From Pseudomonas prosekii (GTDB lineage Bacteria > Pseudomonadota > Gammaproteobacteria > Pseudomonadales > Pseudomonadaceae): a stretch of DNA of 64,000 nt. The translations under genes were made by a program, and so were the position numbers. Under the pieces are notes generated by a model that did not search any database, had not been told where the DNA came from, and saw nothing but the letters and a program-made list of their open reading frames with translations. Each line of letters opens with the position of its first letter. Position 1 is the stretch's first letter. Positions 20,619 through 33,356 of the stretch are shown here, in pieces. The stretch spans positions 1,612,001-1,676,000 of the forward strand of contig NZ_LT629762.1 of the NCBI RefSeq assembly GCF_900105155.1, in the 5' to 3' direction.

Positions 20619-20706
20619 GTAGGAGCGAGGCTTGCCCGCGAAAGCGTCATGTCAGGGACAGATATGCAGCTGACACCCAGCCTTCGCGGGCAAGCCTCGC
20701 TCCTAC
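20619..20706. repeat. REP pair
   Basis: Inverted arms of the GTAGGAGCGAGGCTTGCCCG class, about 35 bp apart, between the FadR-type gene promoter and the aapP terminator. Confidence 0.92.
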
Positions 20707-20727
20707 AATGTTCTGGAATCCAGGCAT

Positions 20728-20758
20728 AAAAAAACCCGGAACAAGTCCGGGTTTTTTT
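20728..20758. terminator. Terminator of the aap operon
   Basis: AAAAAACCCGGA pairs with TCCGGGTTTTTT around ACAAG. It lies 19 bp beyond the aapP stop and has T-runs on both strands. Confidence 0.93.
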
Positions 20759-20776
20759 CTCAATGCCTGTACAAAA

Positions 20777-21541
20777 TCAATGCAAGATCTGGCTCAGGAA
20801 CAGTTTGGTCCGATCGTTCTGCGGGTTGTCGAAGAAGTCGTTCGGCGCCGCTTGTTCGACGATTTCGCCCTTGTCCATGAAGATCACGCGGTTGGCCACG
20901 GTGCGCGCAAAACCCATTTCGTGGGTCACGCACAACATGGTCATGCCGTCTTCGGCCAGGCCGATCATGGTGTCCAACACTTCTTTGACCATCTCGGGAT
21001 CGAGTGCCGAAGTCGGTTCGTCGAACAGCATGATTTTCGGTTTCATGCACAAGGCACGGGCAATCGCCACACGCTGTTGCTGACCGCCGGACAGTTGCCC
21101 CGGGAATTTATGCGCCTGCTCCGGAATGCGTACGCGTTCCAGGTAATGCATGGCGATTTCTTCAGCCTTGCGCTTGGGCATCTTGCGTACCCACATCGGC
21201 GCCAACGTGCAGTTCTGCAGAATGGTCAAGTGCGGGAACAGGTTGAAGTGCTGGAACACCATGCCGACTTCGCGGCGCACCGTTTCGATCTGCTTGAGGT
21301 CGTTGGTCAGCTCCACGCCGTCCACCACAATGCGCCCCTGCTGGTGTTCTTCCAGACGATTGAGGCAACGAATGGTGGTCGACTTGCCCGAACCCGACGG
21401 GCCGCACAGGACGATACGTTCGCCCTGTTTGACATTAAGGTTGATGTCTTTCAACACGTGGAACTGGCCGTACCACTTGTTCACGCCCTGCATCTGAATA
21501 ATGCCTTCAGGGCTCACAGGCTGTTTGATCGCTTCACTCAT
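20777..21541 (-). CDS. aapP: Amino-acid ABC transporter ATPase AapP
   Basis: A 254-residue polar amino-acid ABC ATPase: Walker [11 protein letters not shown]-loop in [13 protein letters not shown], signature LSGGQQQR, Walker [14 protein letters not shown], and the switch histidine in LCVTHEMGF. It powers the importer formed with AapQ and AapM. It is the last gene of aapJQMP, 11 bp after aapM, and is followed by a terminator. Confidence 0.93.
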   Translation of the reverse strand: MSEAIKQPVSPEGIIQMQGVNKWYGQFHVLKDINLNVKQGERIVLCGPSGSGKSTTIRCLNRLEEHQQGRIVVDGVELTNDLKQIETVRREVGMVFQHFNLFPHLTILQNCTLAPMWVRKMPKRKAEEIAMHYLERVRIPEQAHKFPGQLSGGQQQRVAIARALCMKPKIMLFDEPTSALDPEMVKEVLDTMIGLAEDGMTMLCVTHEMGFARTVANRVIFMDKGEIVEQAAPNDFFDNPQNDRTKLFLSQILH

Positions 21542-21552
21542 AAACTACGCTC

Positions 21553-22650
21553 CTAACGCTTGTGGCCAGTGTCCAGCTTACGTTCCAAATGCATGGAATA
21601 GCGGGACATACCAAAACAGAAAATCCAGAACACCAGGGCCGCGAACACGTAGCCTTCAGTCGCCATGCCCAGCCATTTCGGGTCGGCGGCGGCTTGTTTG
21701 ACGCTGTTGAGCAAGTCGAACAGGCCGATGATGATCACCAGGCTTGTGTCCTTGAACAGCGCAATGAAGGTGTTGACGATGCCGGGGATCACCATTTTCA
21801 GGGCTTGCGGCAGAATCACCAGGCCCATGCTGCGCCAGTAACCGAGGCCCATTGCGGCGGCCGCTTCGTACTGACCTTTAGGGATCGCTTGCAGACCGCC
21901 GCGCACCACTTCCGCCACGTAGGCCGACTGGAACAGGATCACGCCGATCAGTGCCCGCAGCAATTTGTCGAAGTTCATGCCTTCAGGCAGGAACAACGGC
22001 AGCATCACCGAGGACATGAACAGCACCGTGATCAACGGCACGCCGCGCCAGAATTCGATGAAGGTCACGCAGACCACACGAATCGCCGGCATGTTCGAAC
22101 GCCGACCCAGCGCCAGCACAATCCCCAGTGGCAATGCACCAGCAATCCCGACAGTGGCGATCACCAGGGTCAGCATCAAGCCGCCCCATTGGCTGGTCGC
22201 CACGTTGGTCATGCCGAAGATGCCGCCATGCAACAGGAAGAACGCAATGATCGGGTACGCCACCAGAAAGCTCAGGCCGTAGACCGCTTTGCGCTGGAAG
22301 CGCGAGATGAACAACGGCGCCACGCCGATCACCGCCAGCCACACGGTCAGGTCGACGCGCCAGCGCAGTTCGGTCGGGTAGTAGCCGTACATGAACTGGC
22401 CGAAACGCTGTTGGATGAACACCCAGCAGGCGCCTTCCTTGGTGCAGTCGGCGCGGGTGGTGCCGACCCAGTTGGCGTCGAGGATTGCCCAGTGCAGGAT
22501 CGGCGGCACGACGAGGTAGATGAGGTAGAACGCGAACAGGGTCAGCAGGCTGTTGATCCAGCTGGAGAACATGTTTGCGCGCATCCACGCCACCACGCCG
22601 ATGCTGCTGCTCGGCGGTGGCATGTCAGGTTTGAAAGTATGGGATGTCAT
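21553..22650 (-). CDS. aapM: General L-amino acid ABC transporter permease AapM
   Basis: A 365-residue inner-membrane permease. A long N-terminal part with extra helices, seen in the AapM type, precedes the HisM-like permease core with the EAA-type loop GQYEAAAAMGLGYWRSMGL that contacts the ATPase. It forms the channel with AapQ. It lies 10 bp after aapQ. Confidence 0.92.
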   Translation of the reverse strand: MTSHTFKPDMPPPSSSIGVVAWMRANMFSSWINSLLTLFAFYLIYLVVPPILHWAILDANWVGTTRADCTKEGACWVFIQQRFGQFMYGYYPTELRWRVDLTVWLAVIGVAPLFISRFQRKAVYGLSFLVAYPIIAFFLLHGGIFGMTNVATSQWGGLMLTLVIATVGIAGALPLGIVLALGRRSNMPAIRVVCVTFIEFWRGVPLITVLFMSSVMLPLFLPEGMNFDKLLRALIGVILFQSAYVAEVVRGGLQAIPKGQYEAAAAMGLGYWRSMGLVILPQALKMVIPGIVNTFIALFKDTSLVIIIGLFDLLNSVKQAAADPKWLGMATEGYVFAALVFWIFCFGMSRYSMHLERKLDTGHKR

Positions 22651-22660
22651 GCGCGTTTCC

Positions 22661-23842
22661 TCACCGTTCGATCAGCGCAATGCGCTTGTTGTACCAGTTC
22701 ATCAGCAGGGAAATGCTGATACTGATCGCCAGGTACACGCTCATGGTGATGGCAATTACTTCGATCGCCTGCCCGGTCTGGTTAAGCACCGTACCGGCAA
22801 ACAACGAAACCATTTCCGGGTAACCGATACCGGCCGCCAGCGAGGAGTTTTTCGCCAGGTTGAGGTATTGGCTGGTCAGCGGCGGGATGATCACGCGCAG
22901 GGCTTGCGGGATGATCACCTTGCGCAGCGTCGGCCCGTTGCGCAGCCCGAGCGAACGCGCAGCTTCGGTCTGGCCGTGGCTGACCGACTTGATGCCGGAA
23001 CGCACGATTTCGGCGATGAACGCTGCGGTGTAAACGGTCAGCGCCAGGGTCAACGCCAGCAGTTCCGGGATCAACACCCAGCCGCCGACGAAGTTGAAGC
23101 CTTTGAGCTCAGGCATTTCCCAGTGCAGCGGCGCGCCGAAGATCAGTGCGCACAGCGCGGGAATGACGATGATGATCGCCAGCCCGGTCCAGAACTTGTG
23201 GAACGGCACGCCGGTCGCTTCGAAACGTTTATTGGCCCAACGGCACATCAGCACGATGGCCACGATGGCGATGACGACGCTGACGACGAACGCCCAGAAA
23301 CCGTCCGCTGCCAACGCGGCCGGCATGTTCAAGCCACGGCTGCTGACGAAGAACGTGTCCGCGAAGTTGTGGCTGGCGCGCGGCCCCGGCATGGTCAGGA
23401 ATACGGCGAAGTACCAGAAGAGGATTTGCAGCAGCGGCGGAATGTTACGGAAAACCTCCACGTAAACCGTCGCCAGCTTGCTGATGATCCAGTTCGGCGA
23501 CAGCCGCGCCACGCCGACGATAAACCCGAGCAGCGTTGCCAGGATCACGCCGATAAACGTCACCAGCAGGGTGTTGAGCAGACCGATGACAAACACCCGG
23601 GCATACGTGTCCGATTCGGTGTAGTCGATCAGGTGTTGCGCGATGCCGAACCCGGCACTGCGGTCCAGAAAGCTGAAGCCGGAAGTGATACCCCGGTGTT
23701 GCAGGTTGGTTTGCGTATTGTCGAACAGATACCAGCCCATCGCGACGACCGCGACGATGGTGATGATCTGAAATAGCCACGCACGCACTTTTGGATCGCT
23801 GAGGCTGAGCCTCTGCTTTGGCGCGCCGATTGATTTTTGCAT
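22661..23842 (-). CDS. aapQ: General L-amino acid ABC transporter permease AapQ
   Basis: A 393-residue permease starting MQKSIGAPKQRLSLSD. It has an N-terminal helix, a large extra region between helices typical of AapQ, and the EAA loop HGQTEAARSLGLRNGPTLRK. It pairs with AapM to import a broad range of L-amino acids. The gap to aapJ upstream is 65 bp. Confidence 0.92.
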   Translation of the reverse strand: MQKSIGAPKQRLSLSDPKVRAWLFQIITIVAVVAMGWYLFDNTQTNLQHRGITSGFSFLDRSAGFGIAQHLIDYTESDTYARVFVIGLLNTLLVTFIGVILATLLGFIVGVARLSPNWIISKLATVYVEVFRNIPPLLQILFWYFAVFLTMPGPRASHNFADTFFVSSRGLNMPAALAADGFWAFVVSVVIAIVAIVLMCRWANKRFEATGVPFHKFWTGLAIIIVIPALCALIFGAPLHWEMPELKGFNFVGGWVLIPELLALTLALTVYTAAFIAEIVRSGIKSVSHGQTEAARSLGLRNGPTLRKVIIPQALRVIIPPLTSQYLNLAKNSSLAAGIGYPEMVSLFAGTVLNQTGQAIEVIAITMSVYLAISISISLLMNWYNKRIALIER

Positions 23843-23907
23843 GAAGTGCCCCGCAAAGAATGGAACAGAACATCACCCGGTGGTTGGCCCACCGGGTGAC
23901 AGAACCA

Positions 23908-24939
23908 TCAGCGCACTGGTGGTGCGTATTGAATGCCGCCGTTGGTCCACAGGGCGTTCAGGCCACGGTCGATTTCCAGCGGAGTAGTCTTGCCGAGGTT
24001 TTTCTCGAAGATTTCGCCGTAGTTGCCGACTTGGGAAACGATCTTGACGACCCAGTCCTTCGGCAGTTTCAGGTCTTTACCGTATTCGCCGTCGGCACCC
24101 AACATACGGGCAACGTCAGGGTTTTTGGTCGACTTGGCTTCTTCCAGAACGTTTTTCGAAGTGATGCCGGCTTCTTCGGTGTTCAACAGCGCGTAGCCAA
24201 CCCAGCGAACGATCGCCAGCCACTCGTCATCGCCGTTACGCACGACTGGACCCAGTGGTTCTTTGGAAATGGTTTCCGGCAGTACCACGTAGTCTTTCGG
24301 TGCAGCCAGTTTGCTGCGCTGTGCGTAGAGCTGCGACTTGTCGGAAGTCAGCACGTCGCAACGACCGGATTCCAGCGACTTGGCGCTTTCATCGGAGGTG
24401 TCGAAAGTGATCGGGGTGTACTTCAGGCCGTTGGCGCGGAAGTAGTCGGACACGTTCAGTTCGGTGGTGGTACCGGCCTGGATGCAGATGGTTGCGCCAT
24501 CCAGTTCCTTGGCACTTTTCACGCCCAGCTTGCTGTTGGCGAGGAAGCCAACGCCGTCGTAGTAAGTGATGAAGCCAGGGAATTTCAGGCCCATGCCGGC
24601 GTCACGAGAGCTGGTCATGGTGGTGTTGCGGGAGAGGATGTCGATCTCGCCGGACTGCAACGCGGTGAAGCGCTCCTTGGCGTTCAACTGGCTGAACTTG
24701 ACCTTGTTTGCGTCGCCGAATACGGCAGCGGCCACAGCGCGGCAAACGTCAGCGTCGATCCCGAGGATCTTGCCGGTGGAGTCCGGAACCGAGAAACCCG
24801 GCAAACCGTCACTCACACCGCACTGTACGAAACCTTTTTTCTGCACTGCATCCAGGGTTGCACCCGCCTGAGCGAACCCGCTGACACCGAGCACTGCAGC
24901 TGCAGTCACGATAGCCAGGGTGGATTTCAACATTTTCAT
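23908..24939 (-). CDS. aapJ: General L-amino acid binding protein AapJ
   Basis: The 343-residue periplasmic receptor for the AapQMP importer. A signal peptide (MKMLKSTLAIVTAAAVLGVSGFAQA, cleavage near residue 25) precedes a type II solute-binding fold; its length matches AapJ rather than the shorter glutamate or histidine receptors. It is the promoter-proximal gene, preceded by GGAGG, as expected for the most abundant component. The gap after it holds no obvious hairpin. Confidence 0.93.
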   Translation of the reverse strand: MKMLKSTLAIVTAAAVLGVSGFAQAGATLDAVQKKGFVQCGVSDGLPGFSVPDSTGKILGIDADVCRAVAAAVFGDANKVKFSQLNAKERFTALQSGEIDILSRNTTMTSSRDAGMGLKFPGFITYYDGVGFLANSKLGVKSAKELDGATICIQAGTTTELNVSDYFRANGLKYTPITFDTSDESAKSLESGRCDVLTSDKSQLYAQRSKLAAPKDYVVLPETISKEPLGPVVRNGDDEWLAIVRWVGYALLNTEEAGITSKNVLEEAKSTKNPDVARMLGADGEYGKDLKLPKDWVVKIVSQVGNYGEIFEKNLGKTTPLEIDRGLNALWTNGGIQYAPPVR

Positions 24940-26064
<1,125 letters not shown>

Positions 26065-26198
26065 CTGACTGTTTGTCAGCGCTACCTATCAAAGCGCTGC
26101 CTATTAATAGGAAACGAACCTCGTTTGATCATCCCGCTACGCCGCGCCCGATTCTTGCATTACACTGGCCGGCGTACATTCCTTAACCAATCGATGAG

Positions 26199-27686
26199 AT
26201 GACCGTGCTCAAAGCACTCAAAAAAATGTTCGGTAAAAGCGAGGCTGAGCAGCTCGCGCCAGTCGCCAGCGCTGCGTCTCCAACCCCCAGCCACCGCACC
26301 GACGGTCGTCAGCCTGGCCGGACCGCTGCTGTAGCGGCACCGAAACACGAGCCTGTGACCACACCGGCCGCCCCACCCGTCGAAGCCATCGCTGCGGAAC
26401 TGCCGCTCAGCGAAGCGCCAAAACCTGCCAAACCGCGTCGCGAACCGAAGCCGAAAGCGCCGGTCATTCCCTGGAAGCTCGAAGATTTCGCCGTCGAGCC
26501 GATGGAAGGCAAAACCCGTTTCCACGATTTCAAACTCGCCCCGGAACTGATGCACGCCATCCAGGACCTGGGTTTCCCGTATTGCACGCCGATCCAGGCG
26601 CAAGTTCTCGGTTTCACCCTGGCCGGCAAAGACGCCATCGGTCGCGCCCAGACCGGCACCGGCAAAACCGCCGCGTTCCTGATCTCGATCATCACCCAGT
26701 TGCTGGAAACCCCGCCGCCCAAGGAACGCTACATGGGTGAACCGCGGGCGCTGATCATCGCGCCAACCCGCGAACTGGTGGTGCAGATCGCCAAGGACGC
26801 CGCCGACCTGACCAAGTACACCGGCCTCAACGTCATGACGTTTGTCGGCGGCATGGATTTCGACAAGCAGCTCAAGCACCTCGAAGCGCGCCACTGCGAC
26901 ATCCTCGTCGCCACGCCGGGCCGTTTGCTCGACTTCAACCAGCGCGGCGACGTGCACCTGGACATGGTCGAAGTCATGGTCCTCGACGAAGCGGACCGCA
27001 TGCTCGACATGGGTTTCATCCCGCAAGTGCGGCAGATCATTCGTCAGACGCCGCCGAAGAACGAGCGCCAGACGCTGCTGTTCTCCGCGACCTTCACCGA
27101 AGACGTGATGAACCTCGCCAAGCAATGGACCACCGAGCCGTCGATCGTCGAGATCGAATCGCAGAACGTCGCCAGCGAAAATGTCGAGCAACACATCTAC
27201 GCGGTGGCCGGTGCCGACAAATACAAATTGCTCTACAACCTCGTGACCGATAACGGTTGGGAGCGGGTGATGGTCTTCGCCAACCGCAAGGATGAGGTGC
27301 GGCGCATCGAAGAACGCCTGGTGCGCGACGGCGTCAACGCCGCGCAACTGTCGGGCGACGTGCCGCAGCACAAGCGCATCAAGACGCTCGAAGGGTTCCG
27401 CGAAGGCAAGATTCGCGTGTTGGTGGCCACCGATGTTGCCGGTCGCGGCATTCACATCGACGGCATCAGCCACGTGATCAACTTCACCCTGCCGGAAGTG
27501 CCGGACGATTACGTGCACCGCATCGGCCGTACTGGCCGCGCAGGCGCCGATGGCGTGTCGATCAGCTTCGCCGGCGAAGACGATTCCTACCAGTTGCCGT
27601 CCATCGAAGCGCTGCTGGGTCGCAAGATCAGCTGTGAAACGCCGCCGACGCATCTATTGCGCGCGGTTGAGCGAAAGCGCCCGTAA
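26199..27686 (+). CDS. rhlB: DEAD-box RNA helicase RhlB
   Basis: A 495-residue ATP-dependent RNA helicase; RhlB helps the degradosome unwind structured mRNA. The first 85 or so residues are a low-complexity Ala/Pro/Lys tail. The core then shows the Q motif, [17 protein letters not shown] ([11 protein letters not shown]), SAT and HRIGRTGR. The gene sits directly upstream of dauB as in P. aeruginosa. It is followed by a terminator. Confidence 0.93.
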   Translation: MTVLKALKKMFGKSEAEQLAPVASAASPTPSHRTDGRQPGRTAAVAAPKHEPVTTPAAPPVEAIAAELPLSEAPKPAKPRREPKPKAPVIPWKLEDFAVEPMEGKTRFHDFKLAPELMHAIQDLGFPYCTPIQAQVLGFTLAGKDAIGRAQTGTGKTAAFLISIITQLLETPPPKERYMGEPRALIIAPTRELVVQIAKDAADLTKYTGLNVMTFVGGMDFDKQLKHLEARHCDILVATPGRLLDFNQRGDVHLDMVEVMVLDEADRMLDMGFIPQVRQIIRQTPPKNERQTLLFSATFTEDVMNLAKQWTTEPSIVEIESQNVASENVEQHIYAVAGADKYKLLYNLVTDNGWERVMVFANRKDEVRRIEERLVRDGVNAAQLSGDVPQHKRIKTLEGFREGKIRVLVATDVAGRGIHIDGISHVINFTLPEVPDDYVHRIGRTGRAGADGVSISFAGEDDSYQLPSIEALLGRKISCETPPTHLLRAVERKRP

Positions 27687-27700
27687 CCCGGGACGCATGG

Positions 27701-27738
27701 AAAAAGGCGCAGCCGGCAACGGACTGCGCTTTTTTTTC
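27701..27738 (+). terminator. Terminator after rhlB
   Basis: AAAAAGGCGCAG and CTGCGCTTTTTTTT form a stem around a 10-12-base loop, 15 bp beyond the rhlB stop. Confidence 0.85.
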
Positions 27739-27776
27739 GCCCGGCTTCCAAGCGGTGCTTGTCGGATACAACTAAA

Positions 27777-27791
27777 TGTCCATAATGGACA
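27777..27791. promoter_or_regulatory. Palindrome upstream of dauB (putative DauR operator)
   Basis: TGTCCATAATGGACA is a perfect 7-1-7 palindrome in AT-rich DNA, 45 bp before the dauB ATG. DauR represses dauBAR in P. aeruginosa, so this is the best candidate site in the promoter; the assignment is an inference. Confidence 0.5.
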
Positions 27792-27835
27792 AATTAGTTT
27801 ATCTGCAAGTTTTTCCACCGCGCTCGGAGCCGATC

Positions 27836-30059
<2,224 letters not shown>

Positions 30060-30159
30060 AGCGCCTGCTGCGTCAGACTTGAGTGACGTCCACAGACGAT
30101 TGCGGCAAACTTCCAGCGCCCTGCTCGATGGGGCGCTGACGATGCCTGGAGTGACCTGT

Positions 30160-30801
30160 ATGAATGCACCTGAAACAGACTCGGCCCTGGCTGCTTCGTC
30201 TCTCGACAACTATCGGGCGATTGCCGACGCCATCGCCACGCTGTTCTTCCCTCACGCCGAGGTGGTGCTGCACGATTTGCGCACGCAGAAAGTCGATTAC
30301 ATCGCCAACAACCTGTCGAAACGCGAGATCGGCGATGACTCGTCGCTGGAAGACATGCTTAGCGAGGAAGTCAGCGAACGAAACATCGGGCCGTACGAAA
30401 AGCTCAATTGGGACGGTCAGAAGATTCGCAGCCTCAGCAGCGTCTTGCGCGACAGCGACGGTCATCCGCTGGCGGTGCTGTGCATCAATCTGAATATTTC
30501 GCTGTTTGAGAACGCCAAGGCTGCGCTGGACTTGTTCCTGTCGCCGAGCAAGTTGATCCCGCAACCCGATTCACTGTTTCGCGATGACTGGCAGGAGCGC
30601 ATCAACACCTTCCTGCATGCCTGGCTGCGCGAGCGTCAGTTGAGCCTGAGCGTGCTGACCCGCGACCACAAACGCGAGCTGGTATTGGCGCTGCATGCAG
30701 AAGGCGCGTTCAAGGGCAAAAGCGCCTCCAACTATGTGGCCAACGTGCTGAACATGGGCCGGGCGACGGTTTACAAGCATTTGAAGGAGTTGAAGGGGTA
30801 G
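30160..30801 (+). CDS. dauR: Transcriptional regulator DauR (YheO-like PAS plus HTH)
   Basis: A 213-residue regulator with an N-terminal YheO-like PAS domain (NYRAIADAIATLFFPHAEVV) and a C-terminal helix-turn-helix (ASNYVANVLNMGRATVYKHL). In P. aeruginosa DauR represses dauBAR and responds to 2-ketoarginine. The start at 30160 has GGAG upstream; an ATG six codons earlier is possible. It is the third gene of the dau cluster, 100 bp after dauA, and converges with a solute-binding protein gene. Confidence 0.9.
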   Translation: MNAPETDSALAASSLDNYRAIADAIATLFFPHAEVVLHDLRTQKVDYIANNLSKREIGDDSSLEDMLSEEVSERNIGPYEKLNWDGQKIRSLSSVLRDSDGHPLAVLCINLNISLFENAKAALDLFLSPSKLIPQPDSLFRDDWQERINTFLHAWLRERQLSLSVLTRDHKRELVLALHAEGAFKGKSASNYVANVLNMGRATVYKHLKELKG

Positions 30802-30832
30802 CCCTTCAGAGGTGGGTTGTTTTATCGGGCCT

Positions 30833-30903
30833 CTTCGCGGGCAAGCCTCGCTCCTACAGGAATACGCATTCCATCTGTAGGAGCGAGGCTTGCCCGCGAA
30901 GGC
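30833..30903. repeat. REP pair, outward-facing
   Basis: The arms are in the opposite order to the other pairs (CTTCGCGGGCAAGCCTCGCT first, then GTAGGAGCGAGGCTTGCCCG). It lies between the convergent dauR and solute-binding protein genes and may form their shared transcript end, since no T-rich terminator is seen. Confidence 0.9.
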
Positions 30904-30909
30904 GGTCTA

Positions 30910-31686
30910 TCAATCGCCGTAGATGTCGGTCTTGAAATACTTGTCGGAAATCTTCTGATATTCGCCATTCGCGCGAATGCCATCAATCGCAGTGTTCAGC
31001 TCGCTGACCAACTCGCTATTGCCTTTGCGCACGGCGATCCCGGCGCCCTCGCCGACGTATTTCGGGTCCTTGAGTTCCGGCCCGACAAACGCGTAACCCT
31101 TGCCGCGCGGCATCGACAGGAAGTCATTCAGCGGAATGGTGTCGGCAAAAATCGCGTCAAGACGACCGGCCGCCAAGTCCATGTAAATCTCTTCGTTGTT
31201 GCTGTAGCGCTTGACGTTGACGCCCTTCGGCTCAAACACCTCGGTGGCAAAACGGTCGGTAGTGGTCGCGCGTTGCACGCCGACATTCTTGCCTTTGAGG
31301 CTCGCGTATTGATCGTCGACCACAGCGCCGTCCTTCATCACCAGCCGCGATGAAGTGAAGTAATACTTGTGGGTAAAATCCACCGACTTCTTGCGGTCTT
31401 CGTTGATGGTCATCGACGACAACGCCATGTCGATTTTCTTCACTTTCAGCGAAGGGATCAGACCGTCGAACTCGCCTTCGACCCACACGCATTTGGCCTT
31501 CATCTGCGCGCACAGGGCATTGCCGATGTCGTAGTCGAAACCGACGATTTCACCTTTGTCAGTTTTCGAGGCGAATGGCGGGTAAGCCGCTTCGATGCCG
31601 ATGCGCAGGGTCTTGTCGGCGGCAAACGCAGCGCTGCACGCCAACAGGCTCAGGGCCAGACCGGTGATGAGGGGGAATTTCTTCAT
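30910..31686 (-). CDS. Amino-acid ABC transporter substrate-binding protein (arginine/ornithine type)
   Basis: A 258-residue periplasmic receptor: signal peptide [20 protein letters not shown] (cleavage after AFA) then a type II binding fold with [20 protein letters not shown] and [14 protein letters not shown]. It resembles arginine/lysine/ornithine receptors such as AotJ. An equivalent gene follows dauR in P. aeruginosa, so it likely binds a basic amino acid for the dau pathway; that is inferred. No permease or ATPase gene is adjacent, so it must share a transporter encoded elsewhere. The start at 31686 is set by the signal peptide. Confidence 0.87.
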   Translation of the reverse strand: MKKFPLITGLALSLLACSAAFAADKTLRIGIEAAYPPFASKTDKGEIVGFDYDIGNALCAQMKAKCVWVEGEFDGLIPSLKVKKIDMALSSMTINEDRKKSVDFTHKYYFTSSRLVMKDGAVVDDQYASLKGKNVGVQRATTTDRFATEVFEPKGVNVKRYSNNEEIYMDLAAGRLDAIFADTIPLNDFLSMPRGKGYAFVGPELKDPKYVGEGAGIAVRKGNSELVSELNTAIDGIRANGEYQKISDKYFKTDIYGD

Positions 31687-31876
31687 GTTTGTTCTCTCGC
31701 GGGTTGTTGTTGGTTTGGCAAGACAGAAGAAGAGCTGGAACGTGGTGCAATGACCTTTTTGTACTTGGAAATCCATACTGGACTTTTACGTATAAATGGT
31801 CAATTGGGCAAGCGGGATGGTGGGGGGCCGGTGGTCGGGCGGTGAAACATTGGGGATTAGGTGATGCGCAGGGCCT

Positions 31877-31900
31877 CATCGCGAGCAAGCTCGCTCCCAC
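31877..31900. repeat. Single REP element
   Basis: ATCGCGAGCAAGCTCGCTCC stands alone with no inverted partner within 150 bp, between the solute-binding protein gene and moaE. Confidence 0.85.
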
Positions 31901-31952
31901 AGGAGATCTGTGTCGCATGGAGATCCAGTGTGGGAACGATCATGCTGCTGAG

Positions 31953-32405
31953 TTATTTCTTCCAGCGATCCGCCGCCGCGTGGTCGCTGGCGCGCCCTTC
32001 GACCCAGCGCGGGCCGTCGCTGGTGAGTTCTTTCTTCCAGAACGGCGCGCGGGTTTTCAGGTAGTCCATGACAAACGCGCAGGCATCGAACGCAGCCTGG
32101 CGATGGGCGCTGGCGGCGCCGACGAAGACGATCGGCTCGCCCGGTTCCAGCGCGCCGATGCGGTGCAGCACTTCCAGTTTGAGCAGCGGCCAGCGTTGCT
32201 CGGCTTCCAGCGCAATCTTGCCCAAAGCCTTTTCGGTCATGCCCGGATAGTGCTCGAGAAACATTCCGGCGACGTCGAGCCCGTCATTGAAGTCGCGCAC
32301 GTAACCGACAAAACTCACCACCGCGCCGACACCGACATTGGCCGCATGCATCGCGTTGACTTCAGCGCCCGGGTCGAACGCCGCAGGCTGCACCCGAATC
32401 GCCAT
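31953..32405 (-). CDS. moaE: Molybdopterin synthase catalytic subunit MoaE
   Basis: MoaE is the large subunit of molybdopterin synthase, which adds two sulfurs to cyclic pyranopterin monophosphate using thiocarboxylated MoaD. The 150 residues include the conserved EHYPGMTEKAL and the C-terminal RAPFWKKE with the active-site lysine. It is the last gene of moaC-moaD-moaE; the gap to moaD is 2 bp. Confidence 0.95.
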   Translation of the reverse strand: MAIRVQPAAFDPGAEVNAMHAANVGVGAVVSFVGYVRDFNDGLDVAGMFLEHYPGMTEKALGKIALEAEQRWPLLKLEVLHRIGALEPGEPIVFVGAASAHRQAAFDACAFVMDYLKTRAPFWKKELTSDGPRWVEGRASDHAAADRWKK

Positions 32406-32407
32406 GG

Positions 32408-32650
32408 TCAGCCCCCGGTCACGGTTGGAAAGAACGCCACTTCATCGCCATCGACCAGCGGCTCATCGAGCTGGCAGAGGTCTTCGTTGCGCGCGCACAT
32501 CAGGTTCTGCTCGCTCAATACCTCGGCGCCTTCACGTTGGGCCAGCAATGCCCGGACGTCTTCGACCGTGGCGAAGTCGCCCTCAACCTTCAGAGAATCG
32601 CCCCCCAGCACTTCACGGTAACGGGCGAAAAATTTCACGGTGACGTTCAT
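32408..32650 (-). CDS. moaD: Molybdopterin synthase sulfur carrier subunit MoaD
   Basis: An 80-residue ubiquitin-like sulfur carrier ending in the required Gly-Gly (FFPTVTGG), which carries the thiocarboxylate to MoaE. Its ATG overlaps the moaC stop (ATGA), so the two are translationally coupled. Confidence 0.95.
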   Translation of the reverse strand: MNVTVKFFARYREVLGGDSLKVEGDFATVEDVRALLAQREGAEVLSEQNLMCARNEDLCQLDEPLVDGDEVAFFPTVTGG

Positions 32651-33120
32651 GACGGATCCGCCTGAAAGTGCCCGCTCTTGCCGCCGAGTTTCTCCAGCAG
32701 GCGCACGCTTTCGATGGTCATGCCACGGTCGACAGCCTTGCACATGTCGTAGATCGTCAGCGCCGCGACGCTGGCGGCCGTCAGCGCTTCCATCTCGACG
32801 CCGGTCTGCCCGGACAACTTGCAACGCGCGACGATGCGCACGCTGTCAGCGCCCTCGGCACTGAGCTCGACTTTGACGCCGGTGAGCATCAGCGGATGGC
32901 ACAGGGGAATCAGATCGCTGGTTTTCTTCGCGGCCTGGATGCCGGCAATCCGCGCCACGGCAAACACATCACCCTTGGGGTGACCGCCGCTGACGATCAT
33001 TTGCAGGGTTTCAGGCTGCATGCGCACCAGCGCCTGGGCGGTCGCTTCACGGAACGTCACGGCTTTTTCAGTGACGTCGACCATGTTGGCGCGACCTTGG
33101 GAATCGAGATGAGTCAGCAC
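32647..33120 (-). CDS. moaC: Cyclic pyranopterin monophosphate synthase MoaC
   Basis: MoaC converts the MoaA product to cyclic pyranopterin monophosphate, the first stable molybdenum-cofactor intermediate. The 157-residue protein has the family segments [38 protein letters not shown], and the catalytic lysine in MCKAVDRGM. It starts with GTG at 33120. moaA and moaB are not in the window. Confidence 0.95.
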   Translation of the reverse strand: MLTHLDSQGRANMVDVTEKAVTFREATAQALVRMQPETLQMIVSGGHPKGDVFAVARIAGIQAAKKTSDLIPLCHPLMLTGVKVELSAEGADSVRIVARCKLSGQTGVEMEALTAASVAALTIYDMCKAVDRGMTIESVRLLEKLGGKSGHFQADPS

Positions 33121-33205
33121 AGGGTTACTCCTGATCAGGAGCGTCGATTGTAAACCTGCGGGTCAAATTTCCGCACGCTTGATTGTCGGATCACCACATC
33201 CCCCT

Positions 33206-33295
33206 GTGGGAGCGAGGCTTGCCCGCGATGGCGGTAGATCAGTCAATGGTGATGCTGACTGACACGACGCCATCGCGGGCAAGCCTTGCTCCTAC
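33206..33295. repeat. REP pair (moaC-phoH gap)
   Basis: Inverted arms of the GTGGGAGCGAGGCTTGCCCG class; the right arm has one mismatch (CCTTGCTCCTAC). Confidence 0.9.
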
Positions 33296-33316
33296 AGATT
33301 TGGGTTGGGCATAAAA

Positions 33317-33346
33317 AAACCGGGCGGCTGTTGGGCCGCCCGGTTT
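33317..33346 (-). terminator. Terminator after the PIN-PhoH gene
   Basis: AAACCGGGCGGC pairs perfectly with GCCGCCCGGTTT around TGTTGG, followed on the minus strand by a T-run. It lies 11 bp past the stop codon. Confidence 0.94.
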
Positions 33347-33356
33347 GGTAAAGCGG

